A stretch of DNA of 15,282 bases. Origin: an uncultured Pirellulaceae bacterium (GTDB taxonomy: Bacteria > Planctomycetota > Planctomycetia > Pirellulales > Pirellulaceae). Shown in pieces: positions 5,988 through 12,256 of the stretch (position 1 is its first letter; each line of letters starts with the position of its first letter). The notes below the pieces were generated by a model. It did not search any database and was not told the origin of the DNA. It was given only the letters and a program-made list of their open reading frames with translations. The DNA is taken from assembly GCA_934255105.1 (NCBI GenBank), contig CAKQNH010000031.1, forward strand, positions 1-15,282. The letters are read 5' to 3'. A program made the translations under genes and the position numbers.

Positions 5988-7757
5988 TTATTGCGGAGTG
6001 AATAGCAGCACGACCTGCTGCTTTGGCCCCACGGGCGTGGTGTTCCCGCTGGCCGAGGTGATCCACACGGGGTTGGCCAGTATCTCACCAGCTTGTCGAG
6101 CAGCTTTTAGAATCTGCTCGGCCTCCTCGCGCAACACGAACAACGCCACAGTGGGTGCCGCTTGTCGAGCGTCTGCAGACGAGCTATTTTGCGAGTTCGC
6201 TTCGCGTTTGCTAAATGGTCGTTCTGCTTTGTCTGCCGCGATAGTGGCAGACTCTGCAATGGCAGACTCTGCCGTGGGAGACTCTCGAGTGGCAGACTCA
6301 CCAGGGGCAGACTCACCAGGGGCAGACTCACCAGGGGCATGGTCTCCAGCGGTCTTGTCTTTAGAGGCTATACCTCCAAAGGCAAGAGCTTGTTCCAGTG
6401 GCATGTGCCGCGAGTAGCTCTGCGCATCGCTGGCTGCGACTTGCTGCAACGCCACCGACTGCTGACCCAATACATCCATCAGCGGTATAGATTTCTCAGC
6501 CACAGGCCGCTGCGCAATCAGCGCAATGGGGATTTCCGCCGCTCGTCCAATATCACCTTGTTCAGCATTGCCAGCCTCACTGGGTGGCACTGGCGATACA
6601 TTCAACAGGGGCACCAATCGCGGCAGCACGCTGGTGACTTCGTCGGCGGACCAACCTGCCGAGTGCGCCATTTGGACTTGTACCGCTGAGCCGCGATCGT
6701 TGCCACTCAACCGCCGCCGCTCAGGCTGCGCAAGTGAATCGAGATCAACAACTGAACTCTTCGCTAACCCACGCCCTTCGATAGGGCCGTTGGGCGAACC
6801 GCTGGCTCGGCTTTCGCTCGTCTCTGCGCTGCGAAGCGCTGGCGAGGGTCGAGCAAAGCTCTGCATGGGCTCTTGGGCTGGCGGTGATAATTGCAGCCTG
6901 GCCGCCGATGGGGATTGGGCAACAATTGCTTCCGCCGAACTGTCTGGCATGTTCGCCCCCTCGGAGGCTGCCCCTGGGGCTTCGCTCAATGCTGCATTAG
7001 CAGCTCGGCCCATCATTGCGCCACCTATGCCACCACCCATTGCGCCGTTACTTGGGCTGGCCATATCCCCCTGTGCATCGACTCCCATCGCTTCGACTTC
7101 CTGTGCTGCGACTCCCTGCGCTGCGACTCCCTGCGCTGCGGGGGCCGCCTTAAACTGTATTGCTGGAAGTGCATCGTCGCGTGCAAGTTCGTCCTCTGGC
7201 TCGGTGATTCGAGCTGAAGTGGCGAGGGTCGCGGTGGAATCGAATTGCCACCACCAAATCCCTCCGCCGGTCAGCAGTGCAAGGCAAGCGGCCAGCGCGA
7301 TTGGCCGCCACCAGCTCACGTCTCGCCGCGGCAAGTCGCCCGCCGCGTGAACTGGGCTGTCCGGTACAACTAGGTTGCGTGGCGAATTCAAGAGGGACTG
7401 CGCGTCCGGTTTGGACTGCGCGTCCAGGTTGGACTGCGGGGCTTCGCCGAGCGTCCGCCGGGCCTGCTCGAGCGTCTCCGGAAATGATTCTGAGTGCAGA
7501 GAGGACTGCGTCACGCCAGCCTGGTCGATCAGCTCGCCCGACCAGGATGGTAGCTGCCCAATCAGACTCCGCATGTGCTGCAGTTCATTCAACAGTCGCT
7601 GAGCATGGCTGTCGCTGGCGACGCGCTGCTCAACGATCGCCCGCTGCACATCGGTCAGCTCGTCGTCGATATAGGCCGACAGCCATTCCTCCGAGTACTC
7701 GGCCGGATCTTGATCCAGTGGATCGCGAGCTGTGTGATTGTGATCGGATGGATTCAT
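5988..7757 (-). CDS. Membrane anti-sigma factor-like protein (downstream partner of the ECF sigma)
   Basis: 589 residues. The N-terminus EEWLSAYIDDELTDVQRAIV (23-42) resembles anti-sigma domains of the zinc-finger type but has no Cys or His ligands. One membrane segment lies at about 151-170 (PIALAACLALL...WWW). A long Ala/Ser/Gly/Pro-rich region follows and presumably faces the periplasm. The last about 55 residues (VALFVLREEAEQILKAAR...VVLLFTPQ) look like a small folded alpha/beta domain. Three in-frame tandem repeats expand the linkers: LDAQSKPDAQ (111-120), AAQGV (207-216) and APGES-type (474-505). The ATG start overlaps the sigma stop as ATGA, the usual arrangement of a sigma with its cognate anti-sigma. 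The assignment rests on the N-terminal pattern, topology and context. Confidence 0.75.
   Translation of the reverse strand: MNPSDHNHTARDPLDQDPAEYSEEWLSAYIDDELTDVQRAIVEQRVASDSHAQRLLNELQHMRSLIGQLPSWSGELIDQAGVTQSSLHSESFPETLEQARRTLGEAPQSNLDAQSKPDAQSLLNSPRNLVVPDSPVHAAGDLPRRDVSWWRPIALAACLALLTGGGIWWWQFDSTATLATSARITEPEDELARDDALPAIQFKAAPAAQGVAAQGVAAQEVEAMGVDAQGDMASPSNGAMGGGIGGAMMGRAANAALSEAPGAASEGANMPDSSAEAIVAQSPSAARLQLSPPAQEPMQSFARPSPALRSAETSESRASGSPNGPIEGRGLAKSSVVDLDSLAQPERRRLSGNDRGSAVQVQMAHSAGWSADEVTSVLPRLVPLLNVSPVPPSEAGNAEQGDIGRAAEIPIALIAQRPVAEKSIPLMDVLGQQSVALQQVAASDAQSYSRHMPLEQALAFGGIASKDKTAGDHAPGESAPGESAPGESATRESPTAESAIAESATIAADKAERPFSKREANSQNSSSADARQAAPTVALFVLREEAEQILKAARQAGEILANPVWITSASGNTTPVGPKQQVVLLFTPQ
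6246..6340. repeat. 15-bp in-frame minisatellite (GGCAGACTC-type units)
   Basis: About six 15-bp units, the last three nearly identical (GGCAGACTCACCAGG). They encode the APGES/TAES-type pentapeptides at about residues 473-504 of the downstream anti-sigma-like protein. Confidence 0.9.
7098..7142. repeat. 15-bp in-frame minisatellite (TGCGCTGCGACTCCC-type)
   Basis: Three 15-bp units encode AAQGV, AAQGV, AAQEV at about residues 206-220 of the anti-sigma-like protein, shortly after its membrane segment. Confidence 0.88.
7395..7440. repeat. 18-bp in-frame minisatellite (GGACTGCGCGTCC-type)
   Basis: Two and a half 18-bp units encode the repeated LDAQSK/PDAQS segment at about residues 107-121 of the anti-sigma-like protein, on the cytoplasmic side of the membrane segment. 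Confidence 0.85.
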
Positions 7758-8344
7758 TGGCTACTCAACCCAAGTTGAACGGCATTCTGTTGGAGGATCG
7801 CACGCAATTCTAATCGAGCCCGATGTAGGCGACTGCGAACGGTCCCGAGTGGGATTTCTAAGGTCTCCGCAATAGCAGCGTAATCCATGCCATCGAAATC
7901 GCGCAACAGCACCACTGCGCGTCGCTCCTCGTCGAGCATCGCCAGTGCTTGGCGTACATACTGCTGGGTTTCATTGAGTTCCATTTGTTGATCCGGAGCA
8001 GCTTCCGCTGGGCGGTTGGCAAAACCTTGGCAATCGAGCGCCTCGTCCAGCCCGTCGCGCTGTGTCTGATTCTCTAATCGTTTACGGCGACGATCGCTGA
8101 ACAGCAGGTTCATCGCGATGCGTGCCAGCCAAGTGTAAAACTGCGATTCCCCCGAGAACAGCTTGAGCTTGAGGTAGGCCCGCGCGAACGCTTCCTGAGC
8201 GATATCCTCAGCCAGCTCCGCATCGCCGCAAGCGTGTACCAACAACCCCAACAGCCGACGCTGATAGCGATTGACGATGGTTGCAAAGGCCGAAGCATCC
8301 CCGGCTAAGACGCGCTCGATCGTTTGTTGATCTTCACTCTGCAT
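7754..8344 (-). CDS. ECF-type RNA polymerase sigma factor
   Basis: 196 residues, a usual ECF (sigma-70 group 4) length. Region 2 spans about 22-88, with DIAQEAFARAYLKL (47-60) and the promoter-melting/-10 helix FYTWLARIAMNLLFSDRRRK. A polar linker (about 90-125) follows. Region 4 spans about 130-183, with a helix-turn-helix DYAAIAETLEIPLGTVRSRL (154-173). ECF factors direct RNA polymerase to stress or envelope-response promoters and are held by membrane anti-sigma factors. The gene lies between two such anti-sigma-like genes: 149 bp after the upstream one and overlapping the downstream one by 4 bp. The ATG at 8344 has no SD. A candidate ECF promoter ends about 15 nt before it, so the transcript could be nearly leaderless. 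Confidence 0.93.
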   Translation of the reverse strand: MQSEDQQTIERVLAGDASAFATIVNRYQRRLLGLLVHACGDAELAEDIAQEAFARAYLKLKLFSGESQFYTWLARIAMNLLFSDRRRKRLENQTQRDGLDEALDCQGFANRPAEAAPDQQMELNETQQYVRQALAMLDEERRAVVLLRDFDGMDYAAIAETLEIPLGTVRSRLHRARLELRAILQQNAVQLGLSSQ

Positions 8345-8358
8345 GCGTTACCAAAGGG

Positions 8359-8388
8359 GAAAGACGCGCAATGACCAAAAAGAGTTCC
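8359..8388 (-). promoter_or_regulatory. Candidate ECF-type promoter for the sigma gene
   Basis: On the minus strand, GGAACTC (8388-8382) is followed by a T-run and, after 17 nt, by TCTTTC (8364-8359). GGAAC -35 elements with an adjacent T-tract are typical of many ECF promoters, and autoregulation is common. The -10 match is weak. Confidence 0.35.
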
Positions 8389-8493
8389 CGAGAAACTCGT
8401 AACCAGCAGCCTCAATCATAGCCGAAAGCGGAGCGTCGGCGAACCATGCTAGGGTCAGCACGGTGAAGTATCACAGGCAATATACGACGAAAC

Positions 8494-9903
8494 TCAATCC
8501 GCGTAGTGGATGACCAGCAGAATGGTAGCCAGCGACTTTGAAGTGATGCCGGATAGTTCTCCCAGACCCTCCCAGCCATTTTTGCGCTGACTGCTGGAGA
8601 CATAATGCACCTCGGCATCGTCGGCCATCAACGAGCTTGCTCGACCCGCCGGCGCATCGCCCTGAATTCCATTTCCGAGAGCTGGAGCCAGAGCAACTTG
8701 ATCGGCGGCCAGCGGCACGGCAAATCGGTCTGTGGGCGCAAAACGATCTCCGCTGCTACGCAACATTTCGCGCATCAAAGCGGCGCGGGAATCGATCGAT
8801 AGATTTAGCCCCACGTTCGGAAAGCTGTCGCTGTCCTGCCAGATTCGACGCAGCGCGCTGTCGAGCTCTTGCAGTTCGCCACGCACGACTTGAATAGATA
8901 CGGCGTGTACTTCCGATGTCGGCTCGCGAACGACCAGACGCGAGTCGTCAAGCGCTTTGAGTATCTGTGCATTGACGGCTACTGGAGGTGCCAACGGAAT
9001 GCCCGCAGACGTCAGAAGTTTTTCTAACACGCGGCTCCTCTCCGCCTGAGCGGATACCTCCACGTCGACCACTAGCGCATACGCCAGCCCATCCGACATG
9101 CCCACTAGATTGGAACCAGCCGCCGCATTGTCTTCATCCAGGGTAAGCGCACGCGTGGTGCCCGACCCCAGCGGAGCAGTCCTAGATGCCAGCGGAGCCC
9201 CCTTGGATGCCAGCGGAGCCCCCTTGGATGCCAGCGACTCTGCGGGGGCTAGCTGCTCTGACACGGCAGCCCCATCCTGCTTGTCCGCAAGCAGTTGGTC
9301 ATGTTGCAGTTGAGGCTGATTGTCATGCTGGGCCAGTTGGCTCGATGGCGTCGATGGCAAATTTGGTTGTTCGAGTTTGGGCCACGTGACAGCCAGCAAC
9401 ACAGCCGCTGCGGCAGCCAGTCCACCCAGCGCCAACCAGGCTTCCATGCGACGGCTGGAACTCTTCGTGGCACGCTTAGCATCAACGCCGCTCTTGGAAG
9501 CACCCCTAGAAACATCTGCTCCCGGAGCGGGCAGGTGTACCACGTCGCGCTCGGCCGATCGTACATAGTGCGTGGCGGGTAGCCCCAGTTCGCGACCGCG
9601 CTGGCGAGCTTCGGCAATCACTCGCTGGGCGAGCGTAGAGCTGCTGCGTTCCTGGGAGGCGTCTGGGGTAAGCTGCGACTGCTGGTTAGATTGCGACTGA
9701 TGGCTAAACTGCGATAGCTGTTCAAGCTGCGACTGGCCAAATTGCTGCACCCAGCTCGATTGTCGGCGCAACAACTCAATCCGCTCCGCAATGCGCACGT
9801 CGTCCCGAGCCGCTTTCTCGACCAGCTCCAGCTCCACATCCGTGAGCTCACCATCGATAAAACCGCTGAGAAGTTCGTCAAGTTGTTTGCCATCGAGTGG
9901 CAT
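8494..9903 (-). CDS. Second membrane anti-sigma factor-like protein
   Basis: 469 residues. The N-terminus LDELLSGFIDGELTDVELEL (8-27) has the same pattern as the other anti-sigma-like protein (IDxELTDV) and again lacks zinc ligands. The cytoplasmic part carries a Gln/Ser-rich stretch (55-80) made of degenerate repeats. One membrane segment lies at about 154-173. The outer part has a repeated ASKGAPL linker (225-246) and a folded-looking C-terminal domain beginning LAYALVVDVEVSAQAERSRV (273-292) and ending ILLVIHYAD. The start is well supported: AGGAG 8 nt before ATG 9903. It precedes the ECF sigma gene and is probably co-transcribed with it. It may regulate the same sigma or another one; the sequence does not decide. 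Confidence 0.72.
   Translation of the reverse strand: MPLDGKQLDELLSGFIDGELTDVELELVEKAARDDVRIAERIELLRRQSSWVQQFGQSQLEQLSQFSHQSQSNQQSQLTPDASQERSSSTLAQRVIAEARQRGRELGLPATHYVRSAERDVVHLPAPGADVSRGASKSGVDAKRATKSSSRRMEAWLALGGLAAAAAVLLAVTWPKLEQPNLPSTPSSQLAQHDNQPQLQHDQLLADKQDGAAVSEQLAPAESLASKGAPLASKGAPLASRTAPLGSGTTRALTLDEDNAAAGSNLVGMSDGLAYALVVDVEVSAQAERSRVLEKLLTSAGIPLAPPVAVNAQILKALDDSRLVVREPTSEVHAVSIQVVRGELQELDSALRRIWQDSDSFPNVGLNLSIDSRAALMREMLRSSGDRFAPTDRFAVPLAADQVALAPALGNGIQGDAPAGRASSLMADDAEVHYVSSSQRKNGWEGLGELSGITSKSLATILLVIHYAD
9185..9242. repeat. 21-bp in-frame minisatellite
   Basis: Two perfect 21-bp units beginning GATGCCAGCGGAGCC plus a partial third encode the heptapeptide repeat LASKGAP in the extracytoplasmic linker of the upstream anti-sigma-like protein. 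Confidence 0.92.
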
Positions 9904-9971
9904 GCCGTCGGCTCCTAAAAGCTGGCCATCAATTCTCTGTCGCTGCGATGCAGCAAGGCTGGCCGTTACGG

Positions 9972-10001
9972 TTGGGATGGTAGTCTACCGCCCAAAGTTC
10001 C
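9972..10001 (-). promoter_or_regulatory. Candidate ECF-type promoter for the anti-sigma/sigma operon
   Basis: On the minus strand, GGAACTTT (10001-9994) is a close match to ECF -35 elements. TCCCAA (9977-9972) follows 17 nt after GGAACTT, a normal spacing. It lies about 70 bp upstream of the ATG at 9903, consistent with autoregulation of the sigma locus. Confidence 0.4.
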
Positions 10002-10076
10002 GGTCGCAGAATCAATCTCAAGCGAAAAAAGCACAAATAATGGTCTAGCGCGAGTACACGGCCGCCATTCGGGGGG

Positions 10077-10565
10077 CTATCCGAGGTAGTCAACTCTATC
10101 ATCCAAGCCTGCATTGCCGCTAGCCGAGCGGCTGCGCGCGCCCAGAAAGTGGGTCAGAATCAGGTGAGCGGCCAGTCCATCGAGCCGCTGACGCTTCTTT
10201 TGAGGGCTTAATTTCGTTTCGTTGAGCAGTTGCCGGGCCTCGGCCGTCGTGAATCGCTCATCGAACAGAGCTACCGGTAGGCTCGTTTGCTCGCCCAGCC
10301 AAGCCGCGAAGCGACGCGCCTCGGCCGATTTCTGGCTCTCGTCGCCGCTACAGTGGATCGGCAAACCGATAACCCAGCCCACAAGCTGTTCCTGGCGGGC
10401 AATTTGAAAGAAGTAGCTGATATCCTGACGCTCTCCCCGCCGCGTATAAGTGGCCAGCGGAGCTACCCAGCTTTGGCTCGGGTCGCTTAGCGAAATTCCG
10501 ATCCGCACCGTTCCGAAGTCAATCCCCGCCAGTCTCCCCTGGCTCGGTAACGCTTCCTCTCGCAT
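10077..10565 (-). CDS. ruvX: RuvX/YqgF family Holliday-junction resolvase-like nuclease
   Basis: 162 residues, RNase H-like fold. The family motifs are present in order: GIDFGTVRIG (14-23, catalytic Asp16), GLPIHCSGDES (67-77), LFDERFTTAEA (100-110, with Asp/Glu at 102-103) and RLDGLAAHLIL (127-137, Asp129). YqgF proteins act in 16S rRNA 5'-end maturation and as putative Holliday-junction resolvases. I chose the ATG at 10565 because GAGGGGAG sits 5 nt upstream and the length then fits the family. The frame stays open to 10682, with another ATG at 10610, but its far end is a translated intergenic hairpin repeat, and a candidate promoter overlaps 10596-10624. The stop is 173 bp before the anti-sigma gene. 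Confidence 0.92.
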   Translation of the reverse strand: MREEALPSQGRLAGIDFGTVRIGISLSDPSQSWVAPLATYTRRGERQDISYFFQIARQEQLVGWVIGLPIHCSGDESQKSAEARRFAAWLGEQTSLPVALFDERFTTAEARQLLNETKLSPQKKRQRLDGLAAHLILTHFLGARSRSASGNAGLDDRVDYLG

Positions 10566-10595
10566 AGAGTCTCCCCTCAAAGGTTCGTCGCTAGC

Positions 10596-10624
10596 ATTGG
10601 ATTCTTCCATTGTCAAAAAGTTCC
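10596..10624 (-). promoter_or_regulatory. Candidate ECF-type promoter for ruvX
   Basis: On the minus strand, GGAACTT (10624-10618) is followed after 16 nt by TCCAAT (10601-10596). This resembles the candidates in front of the sigma-locus genes. A start site about 7 nt downstream would leave a short leader carrying the GAGGGGAG ribosome-binding site of ruvX. Confidence 0.33.
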
Positions 10625-10643
10625 TGGGAGTCTGGAGGCGTAG

Positions 10644-10663
10644 AACGGGCACTCCTGCCCGTT
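10644..10663. repeat. Perfect hairpin AACGGGCA-CTCC-TGCCCGTT
   Basis: 8-bp arms around a 4-nt loop. It belongs to the dispersed GGCAGGAGTGCC motif family, with relatives at 722-742, 12034-12048 and 12241-12260. It lies in the ruvX upstream region and is not followed by a clear T-run on either strand. Confidence 0.85.
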
Positions 10664-10687
10664 TATATCCTAAATCCCACATTTTTT

Positions 10688-10729
10688 CACGAGCCTTTTC
10701 CCTATCGATTTTCTTGCGTTAGCTCTGCT
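10688..10729. repeat. Dispersed intergenic module, copy 1 (CGAGCCTTTTCCC type)
   Basis: A 42-bp stretch containing CGAGCCTTTTCCC, ATCGATTTTCTT and TAGCTCTGCT. A second copy in the same order and orientation is at 12085-12147, on the other side of the YwiC-like gene. Confidence 0.85.
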
Positions 10730-10751
10730 CTCGCTCGCGTATGGTCATTAG

Positions 10752-10940
10752 TCAATGTTGGCCAATAATTTGACCAATATCCAGATCCGCGAAGAAGTCG
10801 CTGACCCTCGCAGTGAAACCATGCACAGCGCTTCCTCCGTCAATCGTATCGGTTTCGCCGAGCACCTGCACGGCAGAGGGAGAAGTATAAACAGCCACCG
10901 ATCGATTGAGACAGTCAACCATCCAAACGACGTCCAGTGG
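10752..10940 (-). pseudogene. Remnant of a Uma2-family (DUF820) endonuclease, C-terminal end only
   Basis: The minus-strand frame reads VVWMVDCLNRSVAVYTSP, then a VQVLGETDTIDGG segment, then GFTARVSDFFADLDI. This matches the conserved C-terminal third of Uma2 proteins (pattern VW-V-D...V-VY-SP...L-E-DTLDGG...GF...ELF). Full proteins are about 180-190 residues, so most of the nuclease core is missing. The homology stops just where a GTAGCGGAACTCGCC repeat begins (10939-10966), and no start codon belonging to the gene remains. I read it as a gene truncated by, or rearranged at, the repeat; it is not expected to be functional. Confidence 0.65.
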
Positions 10941-10966
10941 CCGAAAGTCTTGGCGAGTTCCGCTAC
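10939..10966 (-). repeat. Dispersed repeat copy, GTAGCGGAACTCGCC family (inverted)
   Basis: The 28-bp minus-strand copy GTAGCGGAACTCGCC...TTTCGGCC is identical to the minus-strand reading of 14631-14658. It sits exactly at the truncation point of the Uma2 remnant. Confidence 0.88.
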
Positions 10967-11076
10967 CATTGGACATTGGAGCCTTGCGTTCCTAAAAATC
11001 CACAGCTCGGGGACGTGCGACGCTTTGCCGCATGGTGGCGATGGTTTTAGAGGCGATGAATACTATACCTGCAAGT

Positions 11077-11109
11077 GCATTATACGCTACTATAATGCTT
11101 AGCCTAAGC
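11077..11109 (+). promoter_or_regulatory. Two adjacent dyads with an embedded TATAAT, upstream of the YwiC-like gene
   Basis: GCATTATA-CGCTAC-TATAATGC (11077-11098) is a perfect 8-bp inverted repeat. It touches a second one, GCTTAG-C-CTAAGC (11097-11109). TATAAT at 11091-11096 could be a -10 box, although no good -35 is seen at the expected spacing. The gene start is about 98 bp downstream. An operator is possible but unproven. The rest of 10967-11206 shows no gene. Confidence 0.4.
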
Positions 11110-11206
11110 AAACTAGGTTGGCACAAGCAATATAGCGAGTCTGAACGCACCGATGTTTTGTGCACTCACCGACATGCCCGCAAGATCCGGAGGCGGCTAG
11201 GAAGTC

Positions 11207-12028
11207 ATGAGCTCAGCTACGATCCCGGCGACCAAGCCGCAACAAACTCCCCCCGGCCAGATGAAACCGGTGCCGGCGACGCCGGCCGCCAAGCTGCAGC
11301 CCAAAGAGCATGGCGCATATGCAATTTTGGGAATCCCGCTGGCAACCGCGCTGCTGATCGCTGGCCCTACGCTAACTGGCGTGTGCGTGGCCATCGCCGC
11401 GACCGCAGGCTTTGTAGCGCATGAGCCCTTGTTAGTTGCTTGGGGACTGCGCGGCACGCGGGCTCAGCGCAATACCCCCGCAGCCAAGCAGCGACTGGCT
11501 GGGCTGCTGAGCGTGAGCGTTATCTGTGGTTCGGTGGCGCTCGTGCTGGGTTCTACGGCAGTTCGCGTTTCCCTGCTGGGCTGCCTCGTGCTGGCTGTCG
11601 TTGGCTTTGCGCTGGCCCTGGCTGGAAAACACCGCAGCCTGTGGGGGCAGTTGTGGGGCGTGGTCGGATTATCGGCTACCTGTCTGCCAATACTGTTCGC
11701 GGGCGGTATGCCGCTGGGGCAAGTGATCGACATTTGGTTGGTGTGGTTGTTGGGTTTCACTGCCACTACGCTGGCTGTTCGCGGTGTCATCGCCGCGCAA
11801 AAGCGGCGGCCGCGCAGCATCTACTTAGCCCTCTTCGGACTGCTAACAGTGGCTTTGGTCGGACTAGCATTCGGCTCGCACCCACGCGTACTGGTGGTGC
11901 TGCCCATGTGGGCGATGAGCGTCTATGTGCTGACGTGGCCACCACCGGCCAAATACTTGTGGCGCGTTGGCTGGAGTTCCTTGGGCTGCACGCTCACCAC
12001 AGCAGCAGCTCTGCTGGTCGTGGGCTGA
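11207..12028 (+). CDS. YwiC-like integral membrane protein
   Basis: 273 residues. After a polar, Pro-rich N-terminus comes LQPKEHGAYAILGIP (30-44), the hallmark of YwiC-like proteins, followed by about eight or nine hydrophobic segments with short charged loops (GLRGTRAQRNTP, AAQKRRPRS). The family has no settled function; the name comes from a Bacillus gene near respiratory nitrate reductase. The ATG at 11207 has AGGA 5 nt upstream, and GGAGG farther off. It is the only plus-strand gene here and is flanked on both sides by copies of the same intergenic repeat modules, so it has its own transcription unit. The family call is good; the function is unknown. Confidence 0.85.
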   Translation: MSSATIPATKPQQTPPGQMKPVPATPAAKLQPKEHGAYAILGIPLATALLIAGPTLTGVCVAIAATAGFVAHEPLLVAWGLRGTRAQRNTPAAKQRLAGLLSVSVICGSVALVLGSTAVRVSLLGCLVLAVVGFALALAGKHRSLWGQLWGVVGLSATCLPILFAGGMPLGQVIDIWLVWLLGFTATTLAVRGVIAAQKRRPRSIYLALFGLLTVALVGLAFGSHPRVLVVLPMWAMSVYVLTWPPPAKYLWRVGWSSLGCTLTTAAALLVVG

Positions 12029-12035
12029 TTTACAC

Positions 12036-12053
12036 GGGCAGGAGTGCCTTTTT
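12036..12053 (+). terminator. Possible weak rho-independent terminator after the YwiC-like gene
   Basis: GGGCA-GGAG-TGCCT followed by TTTT starts 8 nt after the stop codon. The stem is only 4-5 bp (one G-T pair), and the motif is also a dispersed repeat, so termination is uncertain. Confidence 0.3.
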
Positions 12054-12084
12054 ATACCCCGCAACTTTTTATACCTTACAACTT

Positions 12085-12147
12085 TTCGCGAGCCTTTTCC
12101 CGATTCGCGAGCCTTTTCCCGATCGATTTTCTTACACTAGCTCTGCT
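12085..12147. repeat. Dispersed intergenic module, copy 2, with internal 19-bp duplication
   Basis: TTCGCGAGCCTTTTCCCGA is present twice in tandem (12085-12103, 12104-12122), then TCGATTTTCTT and TAGCTCTGCT. It is collinear with 10688-10729. Confidence 0.88.
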
Positions 12148-12157
12148 TGCACTGGAT

Positions 12158-12199
12158 CCTCTCCCTCTGGGAGAGGTCGAGCCTAGGCGAGGGAGAGGG
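12158..12199. repeat. CCTCTCCC-TCT-GGGAGAGG palindromic intergenic repeat
   Basis: A perfect 8-bp stem with a 3-nt loop (12158-12176), followed by a related GCGAGGGAGAGG half. It resembles the widespread CCTCTCCC/GGGAGAGG extragenic repeats. It lies between convergent genes. Confidence 0.8.
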
Positions 12200-12256
12200 A
12201 ACGATCTGTACGACTGGAAATGACTTGTGGGGTATAAAAAGGCAGGAGTGCGTGTG

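Larger units (their letters stand above)
12046..12243. repeat. 15-bp inverted repeat bounding the 3'-3' intergenic region
   Basis: GCCTTTTTATACCCC (12046-12060) and its exact complement GGGGTATAAAAAGGC (12229-12243) bracket the space between the convergent YwiC-like and DUF4129/4350 genes. Both arms are attached to a GGCAGGAGTGC motif. Confidence 0.85.

Noticed and set aside
5416..6417. Long plus-strand open frame (333 codons) across the cyclase start and the dyad array
   Set aside because: It runs antisense to two well-supported genes and through the repeat array, and its translation is repeat-derived and resembles no family.
6526..7350. Plus-strand open frame (274 codons)
   Set aside because: It is antisense to the low-complexity part of the anti-sigma-like gene; an Ala/Ser/Pro-rich shadow of biased codons.
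10566..10682. N-terminal extension of RuvX
   Set aside because: It encodes no conserved sequence, passes through an intergenic hairpin repeat, and a strong SD sits before the ATG at 10565.
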